From Juglans regia (lineage: Eukaryota; Streptophyta; Magnoliopsida; Fagales; Juglandaceae), in NCBI RefSeq assembly GCF_001411555.2, contig NC_049909.1, forward strand, positions 9,927,485 to 9,991,484: a stretch of DNA of 64,000 bases, read 5' to 3'. A program made the translations under genes and the position numbers. Under the pieces are notes generated by a model, which was not told the origin of the DNA, did no database searches, and saw nothing but the letters and a program-made list of their open reading frames with translations. This document shows, piece by piece, positions 12,535 to 64,000 of the stretch. Every line of letters starts with the position of its first letter. Positions within the stretch are counted from its first letter, which is position 1.

Positions 12535-14328
12535 AGAGCATTGGCATAGGCTAGTCTAAAATTTAGCTAGAATGTTATCTTTTGGCCATAATATGGACTT
12601 CTAGCCAGATTAGTCCACATTGGACTAGCTATCTTAAAGTCCAAATAATAATAAAATATTATATATTTTAATAATATTTGATATTTTTTTTAATATTTTA
12701 CAAATACGCTTCATATATTCATTAATAACTTTATTAAAAAATAAAATTATTATTTTTCAATTATTTTTTCCCTCAACCTAATTATTCAATAAATATATTT
12801 TGCCAACCATTCACCCAACAATCACATATACAAACATACCAATATTTCTTCTACTCAACATTTATATTTAGAATTGTGGTTGAAGCCAACAAACATGCCA
12901 ACAACTTATTATACCAACCAATCACCATCTACAATATTACAAATAGTTAGAAATTCTTGCTATGTTTCGAAATAGCACTAACATCTATATTACTCTGTTT
13001 CCATATTCTGAATCATCACATTCTTCCATAATTTGAACAAATGATAGGTCCCTTATAATTGTAGATGATAATACTCAAGTATATGTCCTCTTCGGGTGAG
13101 GATGTACCACAATTAAGTGCTGGGATAATTTTTCTGCCCTCTCATTGATAACCCACGGCTGCATAAATAGCAGTCCATAAAACTGAAATTACAAATTGAA
13201 AACAGAGTTGCCGAAAACAGAGGAACTACCTAGAGCCACTACTAGTGACTGACGCCTAACCACTGAACCAATGAAATTTGACTCCACACTCCACGTTCTA
13301 ACGGAAATAGAAATGCAACAACAGAAAAATAAATGCAGCAATAGAAAGATTAACAGAAAATAGAAACTGACTTCAACAGCTACGACTTAGTCCATGCACG
13401 TATGTGACTTCAACAGCTATGACTCAGTCCATGCACGCATGCATGCCACTTCATGCACTACGTCCTTGTTAGCCTTCGCACGTCTAACCTCCTCCTATAT
13501 ACTTGGGATTTGGTTTTAGGCCCCTACCCGAACGTCGTGGCCTATCAACAAAAGGGAGTTTCCCATGTTGAGGTTTGCATATGATTGTAAAATATCTCAA
13601 TCTTTACTATACTTTTGATAGCTACAAATAACACAGAATTACCAAGTGTACAAATTTGGCTTGAACTTTGAGCTAAAGCATTCTAGAGTTGAGCAAGTGC
13701 ATATAATTTCCACACTTGAGTGTTGCACATGAAAAAATGGATAGAGCAGAGTTTGGTAATAGAAGAACTAGGACAGTACATCCAGTTCATAACATCCAGT
13801 TTCTTTTATTTTTTGATAAGTCCATAACATCCAGTTCACAAATAGATGAAACAATCTTCTAATGTACCCTAAAACAGTCCACTAATTACCAAAATAGTCC
13901 ACTAATGTACCCCAAAACAATCAACTAATTACCAAAATAGTCCATTAATTTAGTTGCTACCCAGCCACATATTTATCCAACCCATATGTGGCTGGGCAGC
14001 TACTAAAATTTCAAAAAAATTCTTCACTAACAACATTAGACGTTAGACACCTCCATAAAGTGTTGAAAGAGATATAGAATGTACCTCCGGAATGGAACCT
14101 CCATTACTAAAATATTTTGAGTTGTATATGGCTGAAATATTATTGCTGCATGTCATTCATATCACTTAGATCTAGCATGGAATAGAAGTACAAGGGTTAT
14201 TTTGTAATCTGAAAGTTTGAAAAAGCAAACATCCATTCAAGAAAAGTGTGGCACAACACAATTGATATAAGCAAAGAAATTAGCAAGGTCTGCACCATTA
14301 ATCAATGGGGTACTATCTTGTCCGTATA

Positions 14329-14361
<33 letters not shown>

Positions 14362-15934
14362 GATAATGGTTAAAAAATTAGCAAGGTCTGCACCATTAAT
14401 GACATTATTAAAAAATAAGCAAAGACATATCTCAACAAAATTGAATAAATCTTTCGTCTCTAAGGGCTTTAAACTTGTATTTTATTTCTATGTTCCATAA
14501 CATTGAATATATAAATAATTGGGAAATCATGAACCTGCATATCTCAATGCTAGTCGAACCTCTCAAGGTTCTGTACTTCCATACTTGAATCCTAATAAGA
14601 CCAGCATGATGACGATCATTTGTAGTCATTAATGGGGATCTACTTTGAAGCCTTAACTTATGATGCAAATCGGCAGAATGATGGGTAGAAAATAAAATAA
14701 AAAAACCTCAAAGCAATACTTATATAAATCCATAAAACTTACATTTAAAACTTAGTTTGTAGTGCTACTCATCTTGAAGGACATGAATACTACCCTGCTA
14801 GACAACAATCTATTTCATCATGCAGCATTCATGCTTAAAAAGTTGCACATCATGATGTAAACATCAAGCTCCTATATGCCTACATCCAAGGTTTTGAACC
14901 ATTAAGCTAGCAGCAAATATTACCCTCACAGACAAACAATATGCCAAAATCAACAAACAATAGACAAACAATATGTCAAAACAGAGATGGTAGAGAATCA
15001 ATACCCAATATCAAATGTAATACACCATACAATTTTAGAGAATGAAATGCAATACACCATACACCATACCCAATAACAATGTGCCAAAACAAAGAATCAA
15101 ACACAATATCAATAGTTGCCCAATAAAATACTAAGCAAATCTGTGGCAAATTTAATACACCATACCATTTCATCCTAAAAAAAAAAGAAAAAAAAAAAAG
15201 CAAAGCATTTACCTAAATCGCACAACGGTAGTGGCCAATTTGTAGTGGCAGATGCTGTGTAGGGTAGAGCCAAGTTGATTCGTGGAGGAAATTGAAGAAC
15301 CTTCTGGACAATTCGTGGAGCCAAGCAGATTCAACAAGTATTTGTCCTTGCAACACAAAAGAGGAAGTGATTTAATCACTCGATGAAGATAAAGTGAGAA
15401 TTGGAGAAGAGGGAGAGAAGAGATGGCACAAAGAATACACAGAGAAAAGGGAGAGAAGAGCGAGGAAGAGAGACTTAGGTTGGAGAGAACGAAGATGACG
15501 ACAACCGCTGGAGAAGGCGACCGCTAGAGAGAAGGGGACGCTTGCGGGTTGGAGAAGAGCAACGTCCCTCAGCAAGAATGGGGCTGAAGAAGAATATGGC
15601 TTGTGGGTTGAAGAAGAAAAGGGTGAAGAAGATAAGGGAGTTTCTGAAGAAAGAAAGAAAATAAAGATGAAATGGAGGGTTTTGGGAATGAAGACAGAGA
15701 AAAACCAAGAGAAAGAATGAGCAGGAGGTAGAGAAATGATAAAATAATATTTTAGTCCTTGTACAGTACCTCGCCAAATATGGAAAGGAGCTAAGATATT
15801 GTGTAGCATAAATGTCAAACTTGAAAAGTTTAGCTAGGCCAATGTAGATGATTTTTCTCACATTTGTTTTTAATTTGGACTTGCATTGGCAATGGTCTAG
15901 CATTGGCAAATGGCTAGACCATTGCCAATGCTCT
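12535..15934. mobile_element. 3.4-kb sequence with terminal inverted repeats, likely non-autonomous DNA transposon
   Basis: The left end AGAGCATTGGCATAGGCTAG is mirrored by the right end, which in reverse complement reads AGAGCATTGGCAATGGTCTA. Both subterminal regions carry repeated TAGCCA/TGGCTAG and CATTGG motifs. No transposase is recognisable inside. The interior has a (TA)n run at 14336-14360, a directly repeated TTAGCAAGGTCTGCACCATT around 14279 and 14378, and CT-rich sequence at 15370-15720 that yields low-complexity ORFs. No clear target duplication is visible, so superfamily (hAT or Mutator-like) is open and the pairing of the ends may be coincidental. Confidence 0.4.
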
Positions 15935-16600
15935 TAAAAGACCGTATGATTTTCCAAAATTGTCTTTCTCATACCACCAAACTCTCCCAAGCTTGGAGCA
16001 CATACATAACACTAAAAACCTAGAAGCTCAAGAGCCTCTCTCTGTCTCTTTCTCTGGAACCCATTGCCCAAGTAAAGGTACACTTTATTCCATGCAAGTT
16101 ACTGTTTGGTTTACTTGTGAATGTCGGTTGAATGAAACCCCATTAGTCTGTCTTTTCTTTTCCCCCTTTTTTCCGCCTACTTTTGTTCCAATTGCTTTAG
16201 TACATTGCTTTGTTCCGAATCCATTAGCTAAATTTATGTTCTCTTTTTCATTAATAAAATCATTTTTTTTTCATCTTTTCTTACAAGATTGACATATTGC
16301 TAGTATTGGAATTGGCTATTGCCAACATAAGAAAAAATGGAAGGAAAATACTGACTATCGGTGACTGAAGGCTAAGAAATTAAGCCCTTTCTGCCCTCCA
16401 AGTTTTGCTCGTCGGAATGTGAAGAAGAAGGAGAAGGAGAAAAAGGAGACGGTACGTTGGAGGAGAAGAGGAAAGGGTTGTGTGCTGAGACAGGAGGTGA
16501 AAATGAGCTGTTTGTGTAAAATAGGTGGGCAAAAATGACAATCCACAAATTTTCAAAGGTGTGCGGGATGTTGGGATTCCGAATAGCATTTTTGTTTTAA
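15935..16600. other. Intergenic stretch, nothing recognised
   Basis: T- and CT-rich single-copy-looking sequence between the inverted-repeat element and the next MITE. ORFs on both strands are short and of biased composition. No family was recognised. Confidence 0.4.
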
Positions 16601-16802
16601 GTAAAGTTTGGATAGTGAGATGAGAGTAGATAGTTTTAGATGAAAATTAAATAAAATATTATTATAAAATATTTTTTAATAGTATTATTATTTTGAGATT
16701 TAAAAAAGTTAAATTACTTATTATATTTTAAGTGAAAATTTATAAAAATTATAATAATGAGATAAGATAAGATGAATTGAGATGATTTTATTATCAAAAC
16801 AC
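16601..16802 (+). mobile_element. Diverged Tourist-like MITE upstream of the AUG7 promoter
   Basis: It starts near GTAAAGTTTGGATAGTGAGA, has the family core ATTAAATAAAATATTATTAT, and ends near GAGATGATTTTATTATCAAA with a weak terminal repeat. It lies just upstream of the CpG-rich presumed promoter. Confidence 0.65.
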
Positions 16803-16839
16803 ACCGGTATTTTTTTATTTTGAAGATCATAAAATCAGC

Positions 16840-17153
16840 GGCTGACCCGATTTACCGACCCGACCCGACCCGAAAAGGGTAATACCAGAACCCGATTTGT
16901 GTCTAAAACGGGGTCGTTTTTGGCCTTTTACCGAATCAGATCTCAGCCTTTCCTCTCCTTTCTCCCGCTCGACGCTCGCTGTCTCCCTCGCAGCGGCAGC
17001 TCTCATCCTCGCAGCCTCACTCTCTCCCTCGCAGCTCACTCTCTCATTCTCACTGAGTTCACTCTGTCTCTCAAGTCCCATCTCCGTGGCTCTGAGAGAA
17101 ATCTCCGTGGCTCTCTCATTCTCTCAGACTCAAGCGGATCTTCAATTTCTCAG
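16840..17153 (+). promoter_or_regulatory. AUG7: Candidate AUG7 promoter and 5' leader exon
   Basis: After a long AT-rich stretch the sequence turns CpG-rich, with a repeated GACCCG motif at about 16853-16875 and the near-palindrome AAACGGGGTCGTTTTT at about 16907-16922, a motif type common in plant core promoters. A CT-rich leader-like tract follows and ends in TTTCTCAG|GTAAGG at 17153/17154, a strong splice donor. With the acceptor at 20417 this would give a 3.26-kb 5'UTR intron (17154-20417). The link to AUG7 is an inference from order, strand and the acceptor just before the start codon. A second donor-like CCG|GTGAGT at 17833/17834 could mark an alternative leader exon. Confidence 0.5.
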
Positions 17154-18051
17154 GTAAGGATTATTTGAAGGTTAGATTGGGTTTGGGTTTCGGCATAATC
17201 CATAATCCAAATACCCACTATATGCTTGCAGATTTAAAATTTACAAATGTCTTTCTCTTTTCATTTTTTTTCGTAGTATTTTATTCTATCTCCGTCCCTA
17301 TCTTCCTCAACGAGCACAAAGTCTGTGTTTTGCGCATACACGAGCTCTTTCTCTCCGTCTGTATTTTTGTCTGCCGCTCTTTCCTTGATTGCGTTGTGTT
17401 ATATGTGTGCTGTTGTAAGTTATATTGGGTTACTTTGCTTTTTCTGATATGCAGTTTCTGCGACCATTGATTTTCGTTTCCGAGCTTCGTGCTCAGCTGC
17501 TTTGTTTTGTGATATCGTATCATATACTGTGGTTCTTCTGATTGAATGATCTGAAGCTGGGATTTCTGATCTGGGTTCTGTATCATTTGCAATATTTTTG
17601 GCCCATTTGGTTGTTCCTGATGATTATTATGCTCATATTATGCAATAAAATTTATTTTTTGACTTGTTCTTTGTGTCTTTCTTCGTCGACGGTGGTTGTC
17701 TTTGTGTCCCAGGAAGTTGCTGTCCTTCCATACCTCTTCATCTCTCCGGCGATCCCGATCTGCTAGTCTCTCCCTTCAACTCAGTGGCGCTCTCTCTCTC
17801 TCTCTCTCTAGTCATCTCTTCCTCCCAATTCCGGTGAGTTCGGCCGAGAGAGGAGCTAGTGCTGCTCAGCTCTCTTCAGTTCTTTCTTGGGGACTTGATC
17901 TGCATTAGAAGACTTGAGCCCTTCAGAGGGCTTAGAAGAAGATGGGGTTGAACCGCCGGAGATTACCTTGTGAGAACTGGTGAAACCGACAAAAAGTGTT
18001 TGTAGATATACTGATTCTGGCGTCCAGGTCTCTTCTTTCAAAATGTCAGTG

Positions 18052-18109
<58 letters not shown>

Positions 18110-20416
18110 GCGCGCGCGCGTGTGGGTGTGTTGTTGCTTTTTCCATGGAATAGATCATCAACCATCTCTTCTCAAATTTTCTCAATGACCGGTACTCATC
18201 TCCATCCTCGAATTTTCTCTCTCCTCCATTCACATACGCAGTGAACCATCCTCTATTTTTCTGGTTCCTCCATTCATACGCGCAGTGAAGCCGTCGATTA
18301 GTTCTCTCCTCGAGCTGCATATCCTTCGGGTGCTTCTCGTCCTGATTTGTATTTCTCTTCCATTCACACACAGAGAAACACCCTCGACGTTGTCAATCCT
18401 CCATCGACTCTGCACAAGCTTCGTCACCGTCTCGTAGCGGTGCCTTTATCTCTTCCCATTTGTATTCTGTGGGATTTTGTTTCTGGCTTTTTTTGGGCAG
18501 TTGTTGATGGTTTTGGGTCCCGGTTTGGAAACCCATTTGGCTTTATATTTTGGTTTAGTTTAAAGGATTTGAAGTGGAGATTTGTGTGTTTTTCCCCGTC
18601 TGGGTTTTCTGGGATTTTGAACCAGAGTTGGGATTTGAAAGGTCAGGGTGGTTCTTTTATCAACATTTTCTGGGTGAGGTGTGTGGAATTGGGGAATCTG
18701 ACCACCGGAGCTTTGAGGTTCTGATGGTCATTGGAATTTTGGGCGCTCTGATCTTGAGCTTAATTGATGTTGAGTTGCCGTGTTGGTGGTGTTTGGAAGT
18801 TTGAGAATTTGTGGTCAAATTGTGCACTTGGCATTAGGTTCGATCAAGAGATTGGCATCTGTTACGTTTATACATATTTGAATTTAATATGTGCAATTAG
18901 GCTTCTTTTTGCTTATTTAATGTGCAATTAGGCTTCTTTCTTGTATCTCATTAAGTTGTACAGTTATTGTTTCTCAGAGGTTGGACACTTTGAGGAATAA
19001 GTTGGATGGTTTATTTTCCTATGACGTATCTCATTAAGTTGTCCAGTTTTTTGTATCTGAAATTAGCTTGCTTTTATGTATGGCTTTGTGTTTGAATGCA
19101 AGAAAAGTTGCTGGACATTTTGGTTGGAGTTGTGGATTTGTGTCTTTACTCATTAAGCTTTATAGATTTTTGGACAGTTTGGTTGGACTTTTAGATTATA
19201 TTGCTGGACAGATTGGTTGAATGCTTGTAAAATCTGAATGTTCAATATAGATTGATTGGACAATCTCCTCTATTTCTTTACAGCCGGAGCTATATCCATG
19301 CACAATATAGGAATGTAGTACTCTGTTTGTCAACCACATGGACAAATTTTATTATCACATAGGGAGCTAAACTAAAACTTGTTCATTAACTCATTTAAGT
19401 CATAAACATGGACAAATTTTAGTGGCTGGAGTATTGAGTTTGTAAAAAAGATAGTTTGATAGAATTTTAGATATTACTTTAGATTTTGCAAAAAATGATT
19501 AAATATAAGTAAAAAAAAATCATTTACTTAAAATGAATGATATCCGTTATGCTATTAACTAATAAATTCATCTGAAAAGTGTGTATTATAAAATCATGAT
19601 AATTAAATTAAAAATTATGACCGTTTATTAAAAAATAAAATATGACAGCTAGATCTGTAAAACAAGATGAAAAGATGAAAAGATGAAAAAAACTTAATAA
19701 CAAAATAATAAAGAAATTGAAAAGAAATAATATTTTATTATTATAGAGAGTTTAGATGGATAATCCAATGTGGGATTAGGTTTTGAGTAGAATAGCCAAA
19801 AGGTAAAATGTGAGATATTAGCCAAAATTTTCATAATAGGATAGCCAAGCTGATGCTAATGCTCTTATTCATGTTGAGATTGGATGATTAGGCATGTGGA
19901 TGGCTTTTTGGGTTTTCTAGCGCTTATGAATTTCATCAGAAAAATGCAATCCATCGTATTGCGTTTCTTTTACTCGATTAATTTCTGTCTAGCTTTTTCT
20001 TTCACATTTTTTATGAAAATAATTTCGACTTAATTTCTAGAAGCCAGCATTGTGGAATTTTAAAATTAAAAGAAAAAAGTTGAAGCAAAAAGGAATTTCC
20101 ACAACATAAGTTTCCCTCCATGAAGCATAGGAACCCATTATCAGGACAGGTTTTATACCAGCTTGCAATTGCAAGTTTTGGTACACTTAAAAAAACATGT
20201 GTATGTAATATTTAATTTGTAACTTACTCTTTCTTCTAATATTCTATCTTCTAAAAAAAAGGTACAATTATTTATTTTATCGTGGAACTTTATAATTGCA
20301 ATAATTGATTGCTCAACCTTTTAGTCATACTGTTTTTTTTCTTGGATAATGATAATTGCAATTAGTACATAAATTAACAAAAATTAACAAAAGTATGGAA
20401 TTTGATGGAAATTGCA
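17154..20416 (+). other. Presumed 5'UTR intron / intergenic stretch with microsatellites
   Basis: No convincing coding region. It contains CT runs near 17791-17810, a compound (CT)n(TA)n(GC)n microsatellite at about 18054-18122, and T-rich intron-like sequence. Diverged short repeats (ATTAAGTTGTMCAGTT, GACAGTTTGGTTGGA) occur around 18860-19240. An AT-rich stretch at about 19780-19870 ends in GCTAATGCTCTT, resembling the end of the 12535-15934 inverted-repeat element. ORFs here are simple-sequence artefacts. Confidence 0.4.
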
Positions 20417-20438
20417 GAAAACCGTGGGATTTTATCAA

Positions 20439-60854
<40,416 letters not shown>

Positions 60855-61052
60855 ATTTATGCTGAAATTGTTACATAAATGTATTGCCCAGGGAAAGCAT
60901 AGATGCAATCTTCTTATTCTTTTGGGTACATTTGAAAAAACCATACTGATGTCTCTATATAGGAATGTTGATTGTGGTTGCATTGTTGCATATTATTCCA
61001 TTTGGATTTGAACGATATTGACTGACCAAGTGTTCGATATGTAACTGTAGAT
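60855..61052 (+). other. AUG7: Likely AUG7 3'UTR
   Basis: About 200 bp lie between the AUG7 stop codon and the MITE whose TTA target site is at 61053-61055. It has several T/A-rich stretches but no perfect AATAAA, so the poly(A) site cannot be placed from sequence alone. Confidence 0.45.
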
Positions 61053-61055
61053 TTA

Positions 61056-61253
61056 GGCTCCGTTTGGATATTGAGATGAGATGAGATAGTTTTAGATGAA
61101 ACTTGAAACTTGAATAAAATATTGTTAGAATATTATTTTTTAATATTATTATTTTTTTAGAATTTGAAAAAATTGAATTGTTTATTATATTTTATGTAAA
61201 TTTGAAAAAGTTATAATGATGAGATGAAACTATTTTTGTATCCAAACAGAGCC
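61056..61253 (+). mobile_element. Tourist-like MITE just after the AUG7 3' end
   Basis: It begins GGCTCCGTTTGGATATTGAG after TTA and ends TTGTATCCAAACAGAGCC before ATA. The core TTGAATAAAATATTGTTAGA is shared with the family copies at 11105 and 12192. The target duplication is slightly decayed. Confidence 0.82.
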
Positions 61254-61813
61254 ATACAAACGCATTCATCCCATACGTAGTGTGGTCAGGTCATGATCTG
61301 GGGTTCGAGTCCTCGTATTCCAATTTTTTAGGAAAAAAATATGGTGAAAGTGGAGAGATTTTCCAACTTGTTGACTGAGCAGAGTAACAAAGAAAAATGA
61401 AGTATCCGTCCATCAAATGTCGGGGTATCAATCTAAATTCTTAAGCCCATGTGGACGGACTAGTTATCGATCTAAATCTCCAGAAGAAATACAGTAAATC
61501 ACATTCACGATGTCTTTATTGTCATTCCTTTCATATTTCGCCTATAAGATTGCCAAAAATAAAGTATAGGTAAATGTTAAACGTGTAGTCTTTTCTTTCC
61601 AACAGACTAAAATGTATGTCTTCAGTCAGCTGCTTGCTTGCTAAAAAACTCTCCCTTCTTGAACCCCTCTCCCCTTCCACTGAAAGCCTCCATCTCCCTA
61701 CAGAGCCCAACGAAAGAAGGGAGAAAAATCTGCCTCTTACAGACTCGGCCTCTCCCATCACGATATTACCTCAACAAGAAAATGGCATGAAGAAATAGGA
61801 GAAATTACATTTA
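61254..61813. other. Intergenic; includes a tRNA-like B-box fragment
   Basis: At about 61277-61320 GTAGTGTGGTCAGGTCATGA, then GGGGTTCGAGTCCTCG, resembles a tRNA half with a good B box, followed by A-rich sequence: probably a SINE remnant, not a functional tRNA. The rest is not recognised. Confidence 0.4.
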
Positions 61814-61931
61814 GGGTCCGTTTGAATACAGAGGTCATCTCATCTCATCTCATCTAATTTCAATTAATAATCTCACTACTATTTACAAATTCTCAACTGA
61901 TCTAATCTCATCTTACTATCTAAACGGGTCT
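61814..61931 (+). mobile_element. Short Tourist-like MITE
   Basis: It begins GGGTCCGTTTGAATACAGAG after TTA and ends TATCTAAACGGGTCT before TTA. CATCTCATCTCATCTCATCT runs inside. 118 bp, an internally shortened family member. Confidence 0.78.
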
Positions 61932-61934
61932 TTA

Positions 61935-63150
61935 GTGTATCCATATTTCGCCTCTTTCAAAATGGGCACCTTCTCTTAATATTTGATACTTAAGATTGTG
62001 TCTGTCACACAAGAGGGTGTTTCAACCTTCAGTTCGGCCGAAATCGATCCCTATCCTATTAGGCTTGCATTTGGTTAATTGTGAAATGAGTTGTAATAGA
62101 GTTGTACCCAAAAAATAGAGACCAACTTCATAGTTACTTTTTGTTAGATGAAAAATCGTCCTTGTTTACTACCAATCCTATCATATCATGGATGGCATTA
62201 CATTACAACGACCCTCCGTGCCCACCCAACAAATATTTGTTGAAAGAAATTAGGGAGGGTTTTGGGTTGATTTAACACTTTTTTTTTTTTTTTTAAATAT
62301 TCAGTTCTTTTAACATGACATAAAATATTCATTACTTTATTATTATTTTTCACTACTATTCCGTAAGTTGGAAAAAAGATTCAACTCTTTTAACACATTT
62401 CAACTCTTTTACTAGAATATCTCAAGTATTTTCAGAATATTTCACTATTATTCATTATTTTATTATTACTTTTTATCTACTTTTTATTACTATTTATTAT
62501 TTTTTAACTATTATTAACAGAATTCACTATCCAAACACAACTTTGAAACTTTCCTCTCCCTTCTCTCCAGAAAACCAAAAAGCCTTGGCCCCTGTTTTTT
62601 TCTCCCAGGGAGGAGCCTCCCTCTCCTATTCTCTTCAGTCTTCCCCTAAACCCACAGTTGATAGAATTGATACTTTTTTATTTTAATATTTTTCTCTACT
62701 AGGTCGGAAAATATCATATTTATCGCTTTTTAGTCACCAAAAGAGTACATGTGTCACCTCACAGCATTCTCCAAATGCTAGCCTACAAGATGGGAAAAGA
62801 ACTGCCACCATCTGATCATTGCATGAGCCTCACGTGCCACTCAAGCAGCTGCATTTCCACTTAACTCCAATAGTTACACACACACCATTAATTACGCGAA
62901 TTCTTTAACCTCAAATCTTCAAACTGCATCCCATCTCACTCCATTCCTATTGATGCTTAAGCCCTACTCCATTCCTATGAAGTGCACCAAAGCAAATGCT
63001 TGTTGGATCAAATCAAACCACAATTAACAGTCTCTTATTCGGCTCAACCAAAGAACATGGACCCGAAACTGTAATTCTTTTGTCTTTCTTGTTGATTTTT
63101 TTACCCAGCCCCCTACTTCAGAATACTACAATCAATGTAATAGGACTTTT
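61935..63150. other. Intergenic with a diverged MITE-like, T-rich block
   Basis: About 62265-62541 has TATTATTATTTTTCACTACT repeats and ends TTCACTATCCAAACACAAC, similar to the MITE ends, so it is likely a decayed copy. A start motif GGCTTGCATTTGGTTAATTG at 62062 may be its partner. 62545-63150 is not recognised. Confidence 0.4.
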
Positions 63151-63154
63151 AGAG

Positions 63155-63312
63155 AATGATAAATGTAGTTTTGAGTGTGTAAGTGCCATGCAAGTATTTT
63201 GAAAAAAATGAATAAATACAGAACTCATATAAAATAAAAATTAATTTTTTAATAGTAGACCCTACTTTTTTTTAAAGTAATTGCACGACACTTATCTACG
63301 ACTGTACATAGA
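63155..63312. mobile_element. Small MITE with GATAAATGTAG / CTACGACTGTA ends
   Basis: Left part AGAGAATGATAAATGTAGTT, GTGTAAGTGCCATGCAAGTA; right part AAAGTAATTGCACGACACTT, ATCTACGACTGTACATAGAT. The halves TAAGTGCCATGCAA and TTGCACGACACTTA are roughly inverted. I have seen this arrangement in other woody-plant genomes; superfamily uncertain. Confidence 0.5.
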
Positions 63313-63314
63313 TG

Positions 63315-63655
63315 ATGCCTAATCTCCTGGATCAACTTCTCGTTAAAACCAAGAGTTGGGCTAATGCAGAATCTCTCTACGGCATTGGAATCACACCAAC
63401 AAAAATTCGAAATCCTCGAATGGGCAACAAAAACCGCCTTCATTATTTTCGTTCTTTCCTTAAATATCAAACCAATATTACAATCTCCATCTCCAACTCC
63501 AACTAGGAAAGCAAAAAACTAGGAAGAAGTAAACTAGGAAAGCAGTAAACTCAAAAAGAAATAAATAGAATCTATTCAAAACAGAAATAGAATAAGACTT
63601 TCTAAAACTCCTCTACATAACATAACAGCTCCAATGATTACGGACTTATGAAATA
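63315..63655 (-). mobile_element. 3' LTR and polypurine tract of a Ty3/gypsy element
   Basis: On the minus strand, just past the chromodomain frame, GCAAATCAGGAGGGGGATA (polypurine tract, about 63653-63671) is followed by a non-coding block of about 330 bp up to about 63315. The outer border is not sharp and no target duplication was found. Confidence 0.5.
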
Positions 63656-64000
63656 TCCCCCTCCTGATTTGCATCAATTGTCGGCTCTCTTTAAGAACTT
63701 GACTCTGGCAAGTTTTGCTGAATGTAAGCGGCAAATAGATGTGGATGTAAATGCTTCAGTTCTGAAGCTTGCCATCAAACAGAGTCTGAATTCAGACGAT
63801 TCTTCAACTGCACTAAAAACTTATAATATCCTCCTCGACGAGTTGAAACAAATTGATGGTCAAGAATGGCAGCAATCTCATATTGCGGCGTTGCATTCTC
63901 TGGAACTCGTAGAACTGGTGATACCTCCAAAACTGGTAGTGCGGAAAATTCATTGACATCACCTTTGAATGTAGTAAGGTCTTCTATGTTAAACACGGGG
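63656..64000 (-). pseudogene. Chromodomain end of a Ty3/gypsy (chromovirus) integrase
   Basis: The minus strand gives VFNIEDLTTFKG and the chromodomain core EIAAILDHQFVSTRRGGYYK then FLVQLKNRLNSDSV, a stop, and ASELKHLHPHLFAAYIQQNL. Chromodomains at the integrase C-terminus bind histone marks and guide insertion. A stop lies where a Trp codon of the domain's conserved DSVW-type motif would be expected, so this copy is broken. It continues beyond the right window edge. The ORF on the opposite strand (63648-63956 +) is its shadow. Confidence 0.8.

Noticed and set aside
15372..15909. Two overlapping minus ORFs of 144-148 codons
   Set aside because: Rich in Ser, Phe and Leu from a GA/CT-biased stretch, overlapping in two frames, no domain, inside an inverted-repeat element.
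17856..18371. Minus ORF of 171 codons
   Set aside because: Its length comes from reading through the (CT)n(TA)n microsatellite (RERERERE run). It is antisense to the presumed leader region.
18347..18804. Plus ORFs of 125 and 76 codons before AUG7
   Set aside because: No recognisable family; the sequence has the T- and G-rich look of a first intron. Could be a small gene but nothing supports it.
20412..20438. AUG7 start 9 codons earlier
   Set aside because: The upstream codon is TTG, not ATG, and it lies across a splice acceptor. ATG 20439 gives the conserved family N-terminus.
61277..61320. tRNA-like sequence
   Set aside because: Good B box but no foldable acceptor stem or anticodon arm seen by eye, and an A-rich tail follows; likely a SINE remnant.
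63648..63956. Plus ORF of 102 codons at the right edge
   Set aside because: Shadow of the chromodomain frame on the minus strand, which has clear family matches.

Overview
The window is nuclear DNA of a woody eudicot. It holds one host gene with canonical GT-AG introns, many Ty1/copia, Ty3/gypsy and L1-type LINE copies, and about ten small AT-rich MITEs ending in a CGTTTGGAT motif next to GATGAGATGAGATG runs. From memory, that MITE type is typical of walnut/hickory relatives (Juglandaceae, Fagales). This placement is an inference; no marker in the window proves it.

The host gene is AUG7, subunit 7 of the augmin (HAUS-like) complex. Nine exons between 20439 and 60854 (+) join in frame into 990 nt, or 329 codons plus stop. 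The gene covers about 40.4 kb because introns 1, 2, 3 and 5 (2.8, 5.3, 16.5 and 10.9 kb) are filled with transposons. Introns 4, 6, 7 and 8 are short (0.2 to 1.6 kb). A CpG- and CT-rich stretch at 16840-17153 ending in CAG|GTAAGG is a plausible promoter and 5' leader exon, spliced to an acceptor at 20417.

Left flank (1-20 kb): a degraded Athila-type Ty3/gypsy pol (1-3120), its untranslated 3' part and polypurine tract, and a long LTR region that appears to hold a second long LTR (4678-9140). Next come a reversed Ty3/gypsy gag with primer-binding site and LTR (9141-10910), a MITE cluster (11.1-12.4 kb) and a 3.4-kb sequence with terminal inverted repeats (12535-15934).

Gene body: intron 1 has a 5'-truncated LINE. 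Intron 2 has a complete but dead copia (23590-28440) with a 6-bp target duplication. Intron 3 has a near-full LINE (about 31.0-44.4 kb) that was itself hit by a MITE (TTA duplication), a 2.5-kb solo LTR (GTTAG) and a copia (ATAAT). Intron 5 has a LINE inside a LINE (19-bp duplication), a TRIM-like element, a copia split by an ORF1-only LINE, a LINE with a 12-bp duplication, and a tRNA-derived SINE.

Right flank (61-64 kb): MITEs just after the AUG7 3' end, then the reversed 3' end of a chromodomain Ty3/gypsy element running off the window. I found no rRNA, functional tRNA or CRISPR array and no second host gene. No new protein system was found. The notable content is the 40-kb AUG7 locus and the datable order of nested insertions.
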